A DNA stretch of 64,000 nt from Ryuthela nishihirai. Taxonomy: Eukaryota > Arthropoda > Arachnida > Araneae > Heptathelidae. Location: the NCBI GenBank assembly GCA_038380435.1, contig JAWZYU010000001.1, forward strand, positions 19,200,001 through 19,264,000. The letters run 5' to 3'. The notes beneath the pieces were generated by a model. It was not told the origin of the DNA and searched no databases. It saw only the letters and a program-made list of their open reading frames with translations. Of the stretch, positions 1 through 10,335 are shown in pieces. The position numbers and the translations under genes were made by a program. Numbering within the stretch: position 1 is the first letter of the stretch; every line of letters starts with the position of its first letter.

Positions 1-511
1 TGGGTACGTGCGTAGTATACGAATGCGTCAATAATCCTCTGAAAACGGTCAAAGGGAAAACATTTCACAGGTAATAAGTAATGCTAAAGTTTTGCTTTGT
101 AAATTGAAAACTTTTTTGTTATTAGAACTGTTTACTATAGTAGTGTAGTTAGAGCTAGCGGAAGGGGATAGGGGAGAGTGGATTGCGAAAACTTGGGGGA
201 GGGGGTTGGGATATTTTCCGGTGCTTTATATGTAAACTCATTAAATAAAGGTTCATTATTAATTCATAGAAAGAAATAATAAATCAAGAAACGAGAGAGA
301 ACGTAATACCCACATTATTCATTTCCTATGCTTTCGATTTACCTTATGAAACCCTACATAATTTTTCTGATAATGTCAATGAGAACCTACCTAACTTGGA
401 TGCTCCATAAGTTCTAAAATATGCAGTTAATGGAAAAAAGTGACTGAAGATAAATTAAAGATCATAATCAAAGCTATTTAAATATCCATTTTCAACATTA
501 GAAACTTTTGA
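1..511. other. AT-rich stretch, no gene seen
   Basis: I see no ORF of note, no RNA gene and no recognisable repeat family in this stretch. It contains only AT-rich sequence up to the TTAA that starts the piggyBac-like element. Confidence 0.6.
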
Positions 512-1071
512 TTAACCCTTTCACGACTAAGGGAAACATTTTTCCCATTTTAAAATTGGTTATTGTCGTATTTAATTATAACCTTATCTGTATTTTTTAT
601 ACAGAATGTCAAAATAGAACGTATGCCATTATGTAAAACGTATGCCATTACGTAACGCAATTACGTAAACGGGAACGTTTAGGAAACAAAAACAGAACTG
701 TCAGGAAGCATAATATATGTACTATGTGCAATGTCCATCTTTGCCTCACTACCAAAAGAAATTGCTTCGCAGAATATCATAATTAGCACATCATTTTGTA
801 TAGTAATTTATTTCATAATTTTGTATTATTTTAATTAACATTTTGTTCTAATAAACCAATAAATAAAATACATTGCATAATAAGCCTAACTATAATTTGT
901 GTTACCTTTATAGTCCATTGGGAAAAATATTTCCCATAAAATTCTAAAAAAACTACACATTGTTATGTATTTTTCTTATGATTTTTATTTATTTTACGTC
1001 TAAACAAACTAAAATAAACAGTTACATACTAATATTTACTCTTAGAAACCTTATGGTCCTGAAAGGGTTAA
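512..1071. mobile_element. piggyBac-like MITE (TTAA-flanked, non-coding)
   Basis: The 552 bp body (516-1067) begins CCCTTTCACGACTAAGG and ends CCTTATGGTCCTGAAAGGG, which are imperfect inverted repeats. It is flanked on both sides by TTAA (512-515 and 1068-1071). CCCTTT termini with a TTAA target duplication are the signature of the piggyBac superfamily. No transposase ORF lies inside, so it is probably a non-autonomous MITE. A second inverted pair sits inside: GGGAAACATTTTTCCC near 531 and GGGAAAAATATTTCCC near 920. The terminal and TTAA evidence is direct; the superfamily call is inference from them. Confidence 0.75.
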
Positions 1072-1269
1072 ACAATGATACAACTTTGAAATATTATGCG
1101 GGGGGCATAATATTAATTAAATGATAATTCTCTATCAGGCACCATACGATTTTTCATTTGGTACATTTGCTACAAACTTTAAATTAGTTTTATATGGCTT
1201 GTCATTTGACATATTCCAAGAATATAATGGTCGTGGTAAAACATAGCCTTCTGGCGTCACCCTATGTAT

Positions 1270-1621
1270 ATTCATCCTGATGCGAGCGAGCTGAAAATTG
1301 GTTGCTAGGGGTATTTTGGAACGATCTCAGAATTTAAAATTTTGGATGGAATAGTCATTCGAGGTCAAATATCAATACACCACTGCTAGAAAAACTGAAA
1401 TTGGTGTCTGGGAGTAAATTAGGTCGCAGTTCTTAGAAATGTTGCGAAATTTGTGTGCAATGGATCCTTTGAGGTCAAAGGTGAAATTTCAATATACGGG
1501 GATAGAGAGTTGAAAATTAGTACCTTCGGGAGATTTCCGATAGTATATCTCAGAAACATCGTTAAATTTCTGAGCATTGGTTGCATTGGTCTTCAAGGTC
1601 AAGTAAGGATTAGTGGGATGT
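1270..1621 (+). repeat. degenerate tandem repeat, unit about 115-120 bp
   Basis: About three diverged units follow one another, each with a GCTGAAAATTGGT-like start, a CTCAGAAAT-GTT block and a GGTCAAAG/AATATAC end. The same family appears in reverse orientation at about 61160-61560. No coding potential is visible. It may be an old satellite or part of a larger dispersed element; I do not recognise the family. Confidence 0.5.
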
Positions 1622-1955
1622 TTTAGCTCAGAGCAGCATTCTTTTGCACAGAATGGGCTAAATGCCCCCAGGTCACAAGGACCCCGAGGGCTCGGATAAG
1701 TTGGGGGAGGGGCCTACTAGAACAGTTATTGGGAGATAGATGGTATCATCACGTAAAGCCCATCCAGCGTGTTCTTTAATAGGAGCATGTATGACTCTCC
1801 TGCACACGGGGCCACGTCTTAACATCCCATCAGACGGAGAGTGGCGATTCCAATCCCATGGGGAGATAATCTCAACGCTGACCCAATTGGAACTGGAATT
1901 GGGAACTAGAGATTATGAACCTGGTGCGCTACCGAGAGATCCATCCTAGCCCCAA
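1622..1955 (-). mobile_element. SINE1 copy, diverged
   Basis: This is an inverted, diverged copy of the tRNA-Thr-headed SINE1. On the minus strand the tRNA-like head lies at the 1955 end and the 3' body at the 1622 end. It is older than the copies at 40.4 or 62.6 kb, judging by many substitutions and small deletions. The short ORF inside is a SINE translation, not a gene. Confidence 0.85.
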
Positions 1956-2371
1956 GTAATAAGGATCGGAGTTGACGGTTTCGAAATCGAGCAGGGATGA
2001 AGCATCGAATAATTTCTAGTACATTGTGTATACACATTTTGTATTTTTATCGCACAATTGTCCGATTTGCCCTTGGACATTTCGACTACATTCAGAACCT
2101 AAAAAAATCCAGCATTTTCCGAAATTCGGTTAGAACTAAGTACCTAAAGTGTCGAATTTATGAGGTTCTGTTTGCTTTCAGATATTTTATCTAAAAAGAT
2201 GCATTCTAGATTGCACAATCGTCTAAGAATCCTAGAGTGAATCAAAAAGAGAATATGTATTACAAAGTTTTTGAACTGTATCTGAGGTGGTAGTACATAT
2301 ACTGTATATCTGAGTTATATTAGTTGATGGGTGCCATCTGCGTTTGCTTTTTGAAAGTAATTTAAAAAACG

Positions 2372-2525
2372 TCCCCGGGTAAGGCATGGATGTATGTGTA
2401 GTTTTTCTGCTGAGGTCCTGCCATCCTCTCAGATCTTTTACTTTGGATATAAACTGACAGGCTCCTGTCAGACCTCTGTGGCAAGCAGCTGCTTGAGGGG
2501 GTATTTATTTATTTTATTTTTTAAT
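2372..2525 (+). mobile_element. SINE2 copy, 5'-truncated
   Basis: The sequence starts inside the B-box side of the head (CCCCGGGTAAGGCATGGATG) and runs through CTGACAGGCTCCTGTCAGACC and GCAAGCAGCTGCTTGAGGGG to an AT-rich TATTTATTTATTTT tail. The tRNA-like A-box half is missing. It matches the complete copy at 63431-63630. Confidence 0.8.
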
Positions 2526-2742
2526 TACACGAAAACATCGAGAACGCTTTAGTGTACCTCAATTTTTGTTCTTTAAATTCTTGTTAAATTAAATTTTTTA
2601 ATTTTTAATTAAAATTTTTGTTCTTCAATTCTTGTTAAAAAATTTTCTAATCAATCCACAAAATTTGGTAGTGATATCCTTTACTGGTAGTGATTTTTTT
2701 TAGTTATATTTTGCTTTTGAATTTGGCTATTCAATTATGTAC

Positions 2743-3060
2743 AGTGGCGATGGTGGTTCAGTTGATGGTGCGCCAGGTTCGTAATCCTAAATTCCCAGGT
2801 TCAAGTCCCAGCTGGGACAAAGTTGAGATTTATCCATTTGGACCAATGGATGGGAGGTTAAACAGTGGCTCCGTGTGCGAGAGAGCCTTATCCTGTGAGC
2901 GTTAAAGAGCATGCTTGATGGCATTGACGGGAGGCTATCATACATCCCCCAACAGCTATTCTCTTCCAATCGTCTCTGAGCCTTGAGGGTCCTTGTAACC
3001 TGACCATTAATCGATTGTGTGCAAAAGAAGTGCTGCTCAAAGATAAAAGAAACCCAACAA
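2743..3060 (+). mobile_element. SINE1 copy, diverged with internal deletions
   Basis: The tRNA-Thr-like head (GGTTCAGTTGATGGTGCGCC, then AGGTTCAAGTCCCAGC) is followed by a shortened body and the AAACCCAACAAC-type tail. The ORFs on both strands here are shadows of the SINE. Confidence 0.85.
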
Positions 3061-3221
3061 CTCAATTTTGCATATATACGAGGGTGAAATATTTAATTCG
3101 TAAAAATTATGTCTTCCGTTTAAATTTTATCACCCGAATCCACAGAAGTTTTATCCTACTTAAAGTATTCCCATCGAAAGCTATGTACTTCCGCAATCGC
3201 TTAAATCAGACATCGACAGTT

Positions 3222-3594
3222 TCTACCTCTGAGCGGCACTATGTTGCACACATTGAACTTAACGCCAGGTGAAAAACACCCCAAGGACTCAGCGAAGACT
3301 GGCGAAAGGACCCACTGGACACCTCTTTGAAGACAGATGAAAGCCTCCGATCAAGTCCATATAGCGTGTTCTTCAACGTGCACAGGGTACGGAATGTGAA
3401 GCAGACGGGGATGAGTCTTAACATCCCATTCGATTGATGGAAACCTTTAGAAGACCAACGGTGACCACTTTCTCCCCTAGGGCTGAGTCGGGGGTTAGCT
3501 GAGATAAATCTCAACGCTGACCTAGTTGGGATTCGAACCTGGGTACTGCAGATTACGAGCCTGATGCGCTACCGACTGAGCAACGCTCGCCCCA
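3222..3594 (-). mobile_element. SINE1 copy, diverged
   Basis: This is a full-length but diverged inverted SINE1. It reads from CTACCTCTGAGCGGCAC (3' end) to a tRNA-like head near 3530-3594, where GATTCGAACCTGGG (B box) and the CGCTACCGACTGAGC A-box complement are visible. Confidence 0.85.
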
Positions 3595-4018
3595 ATGAAT
3601 ATTAGAAATGATGTATTTATGCTAGAAATTTCGAATTTCGAATTCAGATCGACTGAGAAGTCCTGATGCTGGAGTCTGAGGGTCGCACCAGCAATAATTA
3701 TTTTCCTTCTTTCGTAAAGTGTTAGTGTGAAACCACAGTTTTTTTTTATTTCAAGGGGTAATTGAAAAATTCTTCTTCAGTTAAGTGGGAACTAATGAAT
3801 GTTGCGTTTGACATTTTACAAACACCAGAGGGTTTTAGTTTTTATCGTTAGACAGCGCTAAATGTGCAAAATGCCTAAAACTTCAAATTTATATTTTGAA
3901 CAATCTATATTTTGATAGAAATTCGTAATTTCGGTGTTAGAGTGTGTTACAAATCTATTTGCATGGGCACTGATCTTTTGCCACTTTATTAGGAAATTAT
4001 TAACACTTGTTTTCGAAT

Positions 4019-4212
4019 TTGCCGAGTGGTTAGCGCACTTGGCTACTGATCTAAGGGACCTTGGTTCGAGCCCCGGGTAAGGCATGGATGTATGTGTCGT
4101 TTTTCTGCTCAGGTCCTGCCATCCGCTCAGACCTACTATGGCACATAAACTGACAGGCTCCTGTCAGACCACTGTGGCAAGCAGCTGTGAGGGGTATTTA
4201 TTTATTTTTTTA
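4019..4212 (+). mobile_element. SINE2 copy, near full length
   Basis: The head GCCGAGTGGTTAGCGCAC plus GGTTCGAGCCCCGGG forms tRNA-like A and B boxes of Ser/Leu type, without the long variable arm of a real class-II tRNA. The body has the conserved CTGACAGGCTCCTGTCAGACC hairpin and ends in TATTTATTTATTTT. The whole unit recurs at 63.4 kb, so it is a SINE and not a tRNA gene. Confidence 0.85.
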
Positions 4213-4787
4213 TTAAAAATTAATTAAAATTTAGTATTTTGACATTAGTAACGTTAATTAAAATCGCGTCCAATGTCTAGTATGGTCTTCCTCTAAGGAG
4301 GAAACGAATTATTTTAAATGCAATAGCTGGAAGACAGAAGTTTCAACGTTCCCATATATAAAAATCTTAATATAAGGTTTTCAAGTCAGAAATACTGTAC
4401 AAACTTCAAAACATTATCATTGAAAGTCATGAAGCGTGTTCTCAAATCAAATGGAAATTTTCAGAAATATTGTACCTCACTGGCGAATATGGGAACCAAA
4501 TCAAAGATACCAAAATTCATTCGTCTGTTTTCCATTTACTCCTCTTATTCATCTGATGTGAACGTCTAATAAAAGATCGACAGAGAAGTCCTAATTTGCA
4601 TAACGGTTAGGGAACAAGATGGATGAAAAAGTCTGTAATGTCGAAGGTTCTCACAGCAAAATTTATGTATATGCAGACGGTATGTGCGCATAAGGATAAG
4701 GCTAGGAATAATGCGATTCGGTATACACATATCAAATTTGCAAAGCAGGATTGTCATAAAACTAAAGCTTGTATTATCTGTTACCAC

Positions 4788-5172
4788 GGGGCGGGGGTGG
4801 TTCAGTCGGTAGCGCGCCAGACTCGTAATCTGTAGTTCCCAGGTTCGAGTCTCAGCTGGGTCAGCGTTGAGATTTATCTCCGCAAAATTCCCCGCCCTGC
4901 CCACGGTCAGTAGGGGACACCGATGGGCTTGGAAAGGCCTCCGTCCGTCTGATGGGACGTTAAGCCGTGGCCCCGTGTGCGGGAGAGCCATACTCTGTGC
5001 ACGTTAAAGAACACGCTGGATGGCCTTCACGGGGGGCTACCATCTGTCTCCCAGCAGCTGTTCCAGTAGGTCCCCTCCCCCAACCTTCTCTGAGCCTTCG
5101 GGGTCCATGTGACCTGGCCATTTAGCCCATGGTGTGCAAAAAAGTGCCTCTCAGAGGTAAAACAACCCAACC
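4788..5172 (+). mobile_element. SINE1, full length with target-site duplication
   Basis: This is a complete SINE1. The head carries a CTCGTAA anticodon-loop analogue (tRNA-Thr CGT-like) and the B box GGTTCGAGTC. A body of about 300 bp follows, ending GTAAAACAACCCAACC. It is flanked by 13 bp direct repeats that differ at one base: TATCTGTTACCAC at 4775-4787 and TATCTGTTACTAC at 5173-5185. This fixes both ends of the element. Confidence 0.93.
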
Positions 5173-5230
5173 TATCTGTTACTACTACTGTATTTCGAAA
5201 TAATGTCTATTTATACTTAACCAAATAATG

Positions 5231-5236
5231 TTTATT
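5231..5236 (-). promoter_or_regulatory. candidate polyadenylation signal AATAAA
   Basis: On the minus strand, AATAAA lies about 38 nt after the stop codon of the ORF ending at 5274. In AT-rich DNA this hexamer is common by chance, so it is only supporting evidence for a minus-strand 3' end. Confidence 0.3.
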
Positions 5237-5273
5237 GATTTAAACAGCGTACAATAGTAGTTGATGATCACCT

Positions 5274-5640
5274 TCAAATTCTTTTCTGATTTGTGCTGGT
5301 ATGTATGAAAAGTAAAGTTTGCAATTGTTCTATAATCTTAGCTGCATTTCGTTTGAACCCTAATGGTCTCACCAGTTTTTTGGCTGTAAATGCTTCCACA
5401 GCCAATGTAACTAGCTTCTTAGGAGTATTCAGCCAATTTTTACGTTGCCGCAAAACTATTGGTGGCATTTTGTCCCTCTTAACTTTAATCTGAAGCGAGG
5501 AAACGTTCTGTGTTTTTGAGGATATTGCTACATCGCCACTTATATTTTTCGTCTGAAGCACACTGGCTAGAGAGTAAAGAGTATTTGTATTGACTGGTGA
5601 TGCAAGATTCATCATACAGATGATATGCATCATAAAAGCA
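5274..5640 (-). CDS. candidate exon or processed-gene remnant, unrecognised
   Basis: This minus-strand ORF of about 119 codons has ordinary coding-like composition (Lys/Arg-rich, mixed polar) and no resemblance to the SINEs. It reads for example KNWLNTPKKLVTLAVEAF and ends FIHTSTNQKRI. The stop is followed by AATAAA at 5236-5231. Upstream on the same strand, across a SINE1 insertion, lies a second coding-like ORF (6114-6377). I do not recognise a domain. The region between has short local duplications that break the frame. It could be the terminal exon of a host gene, a processed pseudogene, or chance. Confidence 0.3.
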
Positions 5641-5682
5641 CCACTTGCACCACTAATGCATCATAATAATCATAAAGGCACA

Positions 5683-6119
5683 TCTTGCACTAAGGGTTGG
5701 GTTGTTTTACCTCTGAGCGGCACTTTTTTGCACATCATGGGCTAAATGGCCAGGTAACATGGAAAAAATAAAATGGCCAGGTCACATGGACCCCGAAGGC
5801 TCAGAGAAGGTTGGGGAAGGGGACCCACTGGAACAGCTGTTGGGAGACAGATGGTAGCCTCCCGTCAAGGCCATCCAGCGTGTTCTTTAACGTGCACAGG
5901 GTATGGCTCTCCCGCACAAGGGGCAACGGCTTAACGTCCCATCCGACGGACGGCGGACTTTCCAAGCCCATCGGTGTCCTCCACTGACCGTGGGCAGGGC
6001 GGAGGAATTTTGCGGAGATAAATCTCAACGCTGACCCAGCTGGGACTGAAACCTGGGAACTAGAGATTACGAGCCTGGCGCGGTACCGACTGAGCAATCC
6101 CCGCCCTCTTGCACTAAGG
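5683..6119 (-). mobile_element. SINE1 insertion with perfect 13-bp target duplication
   Basis: The inverted SINE1 body (5696-6106) is flanked by identical 13 bp repeats TCTTGCACTAAGG at 5683-5695 and 6107-6119. Inside, near 5745-5785, the phrase AAATGGCCAGGT is duplicated in tandem. The insertion separates two coding-like minus-strand ORFs. The perfect duplication suggests a relatively recent insertion. Confidence 0.93.
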
Positions 6120-6377
6120 CCTTAGGGCACTAAGGCCTAAGGTCCTTTTGCATCCCTTTTTAACAGGTTTCAAACCTTTATCTCTGTCCTCTAACTTGTT
6201 TTTGCCATGATCTTCAATAGGTGAAGATTCCATAATGTAAATGTTGGTGGCAGCAATGAGCTGCATAGTAGACTTACTGCTATTATCCTCAGAGCAGCTG
6301 TGTTCTTTAACTGCTCTTTCCAAATAAAAGCGCTGAAGAATGGCCTGATTGATTTCTTCATCTTTCTCTGTACTCAT
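6114..6377 (-). CDS. candidate N-terminal ORF, unrecognised
   Basis: This 87-codon minus-strand ORF begins MSTEKDEEINQAILQRFYLE and is acidic at the start and basic at the end (KPVKKGCKRTLG). It looks like protein sequence and not like repeat sequence, but I recognise no family. Its ATG abuts another SINE1 (6380-6761), so any promoter or upstream exon has been separated by an insertion. The C-terminal codons run into a short palindromic duplication of CCTTAGGC/GCCCTAAGG. It may belong with the ORF at 5274-5640. Confidence 0.28.
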   Translation of the reverse strand: MSTEKDEEINQAILQRFYLERAVKEHSCSEDNSSKSTMQLIAATNIYIMESSPIEDHGKNKLEDRDKGLKPVKKGCKRTLGLSALRP

Positions 6378-6379
6378 AT

Positions 6380-6761
6380 GGGGCGGGGGTGGCTCATCGG
6401 TAGCGCGCCAGGCTCGTAATCTGTAGTTCCCAGGTTCGAGTCCCAGCTGGGTCAGCGTTGAGATTTATCTCCGCAAAATTCCCCGCCCTGCCCACGGTCA
6501 GTAGGGGACACCGATGGGCTTGGAAAGGCAGCCGTCTGTCGGATGGGACGTTAAGCCGTGGCTCCGTGTGCGGGGAACCATACCCTGTGCACGTTAAAGA
6601 ACACGCTGGATGGCCTTGACGGGAGGCTACCATCTGTCTCCCATCAGCTGTTCCAGTGGGTCCCCTCCCCCAACCTTCTCTGAGCCTTCGGGGTCCATGT
6701 GACCTGGCCATTTAGCCCATGTGTGCAAAAAAGTGCCTCTCAGAGGTAAAACAACCCAACC
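6380..6761 (+). mobile_element. SINE1, full length
   Basis: This is a near-consensus SINE1 with head (GGCTCATCGGTAGCGCGCC, GGTTCGAGTCCCAGC), full body and AAAACAACCCAAC tail. One base is missing in the A box (CTCATCGG instead of CTCAGTCGG). No convincing target duplication was found. It lies directly upstream of the minus-strand ORF starting at 6377. Confidence 0.92.
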
Positions 6762-6764
6762 TGT

Positions 6765-8045
6765 AAAAAAACTTCAACGGAAGTTTAAAAAGTCTTTAAT
6801 CTGACAATTGTAAAATTGTCAGTTAGAAAAGAAATATAATTATTCTCCAAGAGAGATTAAAAGCGAACAGTAAAATATGCACAAATTGAAATTTCTAAAA
6901 TCCTAAATGTATACTAAATTTTAAATAAAATATGAAGCTATTTCTAACCTATCCTGCCGACCAAGAGCTCCACCGGGGTTGGATACCCGATCTCTCCCAA
7001 AGCTATTAGGAAAATTAAAGTAAAATTAAAAAAATTAATTAAATTTTTTTTTATTGAATATAAGATTTAGATTAAGATTAGATAGATTAAGATTTAGCTA
7101 ACTAAAGATCACTTCTTCGACCTAAGCAAAATCACGTCCGCTCTGCAGTTCATCTCATAAAAGAGTTTATAACTGAAAAAAAATTTATATTTTTCCTGCA
7201 GCGAATGTTTATAAAATTAATTGGAAGTGGACCTTATCTGCTCACAAATTATGACGTTTTATTAACGCGCAATGATTTTAAAAGTTTTCCGTTCAACTTT
7301 TGAATTCATTCAAATTCATATTTTTATGAATATTAAATAAATTTTACATTTACTGCACTCATAGTAACAATAGTTTATGACGCTTTTCAAAATTTTTAAC
7401 CACGTAGTTGTTATCAACAGAGAATTGTTGCGTTACTATTAAATATTTCTTACGTAATATAGGAAAATTAAAAAATTTAATTTTTGTTTCTTGCAGTTTC
7501 CCTTCAATCATTTCGCTTGCTGCAAAAAATATATTTCGGATCAAATAGATGTATAGGTTTGTATCCAAATTTTCAGGTAAGGTGTAAAAATTAGGTATAT
7601 TCTTGTTTAAAAATGACTATTTTGTAAACATTTTAGTGCAAGCAATATGCAGTGGAATAACTTTTTAAATTACATATATATACCTAAAGGAGATAAATCT
7701 GTAGTAGATATTTTAATTACGATAATCTTAGTGTCATGTAATTTAATTAATATTAGGCATATTTTAATGTGAATTTCCTGTTAACGATACAATACTAGAT
7801 CCCTTATTTTATATTAAAAGTGTTCCACAAATTTATTTTGCGTATCAAAATGATGATTAATTTAACTTATCCTACCATTGAATCCTTTAATTTTGCTGTT
7901 TGGAAAAAAACAACCCTTTTTCTTACTTTGATTTTACATATAAAATTTGACTAGATGTAATTATAAACGAATTTGGGAAAACAGGAAGCCCAAAGTTCAG
8001 GGAATTTTAACCTTCTCCATCACATTTTAATCCATCTATTACACA
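6765..8045. other. AT-rich stretch, no gene seen
   Basis: This stretch has only short chance ORFs. I see no transposase or reverse-transcriptase motif, tRNA-like structure or long tandem array in it. Confidence 0.5.
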
Positions 8046-8049
8046 GTAG

Positions 8050-8172
8050 TACAGTCGCTCAAAAAAGTATCCGAACGCTACGGTTGATTGCAGAATTCAG
8101 AAAAAATATATGGCAAGGAATTTTTTAGAAATTAGTGACTGGCAACCTTCGTGTCACGTGACACGAAGGTTA
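8050..8172 (+). mobile_element. left half of a Tc1-type palindromic MITE
   Basis: It starts TACAGTCGCTCAAAAAAGTA and matches the left arm plus the centre (GTCACGTGAC) of the complete palindromic MITE at 52961-53177. The right arm is missing and is replaced at about 8172 by an RTE fragment. TA at the start fits a Tc1/mariner-type terminus. Confidence 0.8.
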
Positions 8173-8665
8173 GCATTGCTTCTAATGTTCAAGAAGGGTG
8201 TATTTTGACTCCTTTTCTCTTTAATTTGGTTATTGATTATGTTATACGAATTTCACTGCACGGTACAAATTTTGGCCCCAGATGGTCCGGAGATCTGAAA
8301 ATTTCTGATTTAGATTATATTGATGATTTAGAACTTTTGGCATTAGGTTGTTTGATTTTGTAGGTTATGATGAGGTTAGGCAAAGGAGTCGACAACCTCG
8401 TTCCAGCAGCATTTGTGCAGAGAGAGACTCCATTGGTTTGGTCATGTTGCCCATATGGATAATTATAGATTAGCGAATAGGGTTATGAATAGTGTGCCTA
8501 AAGGCCATAGAAAGAGGAGGGAAACGTAGGATGAGATGTGCGGACATGTCAAACAGGTTCTTGATATATTTGTGTAAAATGACCAAGTGCAGCAGATTTG
8601 ACGAACAAAATTACGTAATCTGGTTTAAACTCCGTAACCCATAGCTCAGAAGGATTTTGTTTGTA
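8170..8665 (+). pseudogene. RTE-clade reverse transcriptase fragment, internally deleted
   Basis: The + strand reads NVQEGCILTPFLFNLVIDYV and later DLDYIDDLELLAL. These match the QGC-LSPFLF motif and the YADD-type catalytic box of the RTE LINE at 37.9-41.2 kb, here YIDD. Translation then jumps to DEVRQRS and to WFGHVAHMDNYRLANRVMNS in another frame, so roughly the middle of the RT C-terminal region has been lost. The end at about 8580-8640 (AGTGCAGCAGATTTG, then AACTCCGTAACCCATAG) matches the RTE 3' end. It is 5'-truncated and dead. Confidence 0.8.
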
Positions 8666-9420
8666 TATATGTATTGTGAACAAGACTACAGTTTTAATAT
8701 ACTGAAACGGAACATGCACGTACATCAATGGAAAACGAGACTGTGTTACGTGTCACTCGAGGTATAGCACGGTGTGAGAATTACTTCACTTAGGAGTTCC
8801 AACGATGAAGTTGAAATGAAAGAACAGAATTCTATTTCTTCTCTTATTGCCTGTGATTATATACCAGATAGTTGAATGTCTAATAGTAATTCGGAGAATC
8901 TGTGTATAGAAGAAAGAGATTAATCGAAATCTGTGAGCATTAGTAATAAGAAGTGTTGTTTTGGAGATACTTTTAATTTGTGTTATGTTTAGTAACGAAT
9001 TTTGAATGTTCTGATAGGAATGGTTTTAGTTTCAAGTAATATAACAATTTATCTGTATCGCAGAAAAATACGCTTTGTTTAGAAGAAAACCTAGCAATTG
9101 TGATCATAGGGATCATTTTATACTGATTGAGAGCATGTGGTTGTTTTGTTTCATTAGTGAAGAAATTGCTTATGATTTATACAATTTTGTTGCCTTGGTT
9201 AATAAATGAGTTCATTTGTAGTTTGTCTTTTTATTTAGAATTCATCTTCCGTTGCGAAATATCGAAATAGAATTCAAAATCTGTAAAAATACTTTTATTC
9301 ACACTTTGTTTTTCTGAATACGTGTTATATCAGTTATATATTCTATTGCATGGCATGGAAAAATAATTCGGCTAAACTATTCGCGATGAAACTTCAATAT
9401 TCGTATTAAAATATAATAAA

Positions 9421-9690
9421 AAAATAAATAAATACCCCCTCAAGCAGATGCTTGCCACAGAGGCTGACAGGAGCCTGTTTGATTTGTTCGCCAAATCTGC
9501 TGCACTGCTTCTTGAACATTAGAAGCAATGCTAAACCAACTGCTATATGCCATAGTAGAAGGTCTGAGAGGATGGCAGGACCTCAGCAGAAAAAACGAGA
9601 CAAACGTCCATGCCTTACCCGGTACTCGAACACAGGTCCCTTAGATCAGTAGCCAAGCGCGCTAACCACTCAGCCATGGGACGGCTAAAT
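9421..9690 (-). mobile_element. SINE2 copy carrying a small RTE fragment
   Basis: An inverted SINE2 runs from the AAATAAATACCCCCTCAAGCAG tail side (9421) to the tRNA-like head (GGTACTCGAACACAGG, CGCTAACCACTCAGCCATGG) at about 9686. Between about 9478 and 9545 it is interrupted by about 70 bp. The reverse complement of that insert joins a piece matching 8170-8197 directly to a piece matching 8583-8610, so it is a sharply deleted RTE-like fragment. Confidence 0.8.
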
Positions 9691-9696
9691 TGCTTG

Positions 9697-9768
9697 CGAC
9701 ACAGTAATTTGAACCCGCTACCTTGGAGTCGATAGCTGGGCGTTATCGCACTCGACATGCATAAGAAA
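9697..9768 (-). repeat. tRNA-like sequence, possible third SINE head
   Basis: On the minus strand there is an A-box-like GAGTGCGATAACGCCC, a TATCGACTCCAAGGT middle and a B-box-like GGGTTCAAATTAC. The T-stem pairing is poor (GCGGG against ATTAC), so this is not a credible tRNA gene. It lies at the edge of the duplicated block that follows. Confidence 0.4.
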
Positions 9769-10335
9769 TAAAAAAGTATAAAAATAATATTTTCGACGGT
9801 TATTTTTGTGTTATTAAGTTTGGTAGCTTCATAGTTAACTGAAACTGCCAGTTTAAAATTTAGATATAGAGATAGAATGATTATTAATTTCGTTTAATCG
9901 ATAATCGTACGGTTCATTACTTTCGGTCGAGAATGGTCTCTGCAGAAGCGTGGATTGATATAATTGTAAAGGCATAACTGTGACTGTTCAATCAAATTGC
10001 CATTCAATGAAAACTAATCTTCCGATAATCTAGGAAAATACATTTTTCTGTTACAAATTTCTACTCTTACTCAACTGATGCATCTATTCCGGCAAGAATT
10101 TCACTGCACACTTTCCTATATATAATTATTATTCCCTCTTTCTATCATTCGATGCACCTAAGTTCAAAAAGTCATCAGTCCCATGCTTTGAAATTTCGAA
10201 TGTTGTGCAAAACGATAACGTACGAACTGTTTACTGTGAAGGTGAAGTTGTCATTCAACGAAAACCAATCTTCTCATAATCGTTTAAAAATACATTTCGA
10301 TTTATAGTTTGATTTGACCATCTGGTAAACAGACT
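9766..10335 (+). repeat. direct duplication, unit A
   Basis: This block recurs in the same orientation at about 11055-11510. Shared landmarks in order are CATAGTTAACTGAAACT, GTAAAGGCATAACTGTGAC, CACACTTTCCTATATATAATTATT and CGATTTATAGTTTGATTTGAC. It is non-coding, with similarity of about 80-85% by eye. Within the unit, the phrase beginning TTGCCATTCAATGAAAAC is itself repeated in degenerate form near 10250. Confidence 0.65.

Noticed and set aside
4788..4865. SINE1 heads as tRNA-Thr genes
   Set aside because: The head continues into the conserved SINE body, the acceptor stem does not close, and the unit is repeated about 20 times with target duplications.
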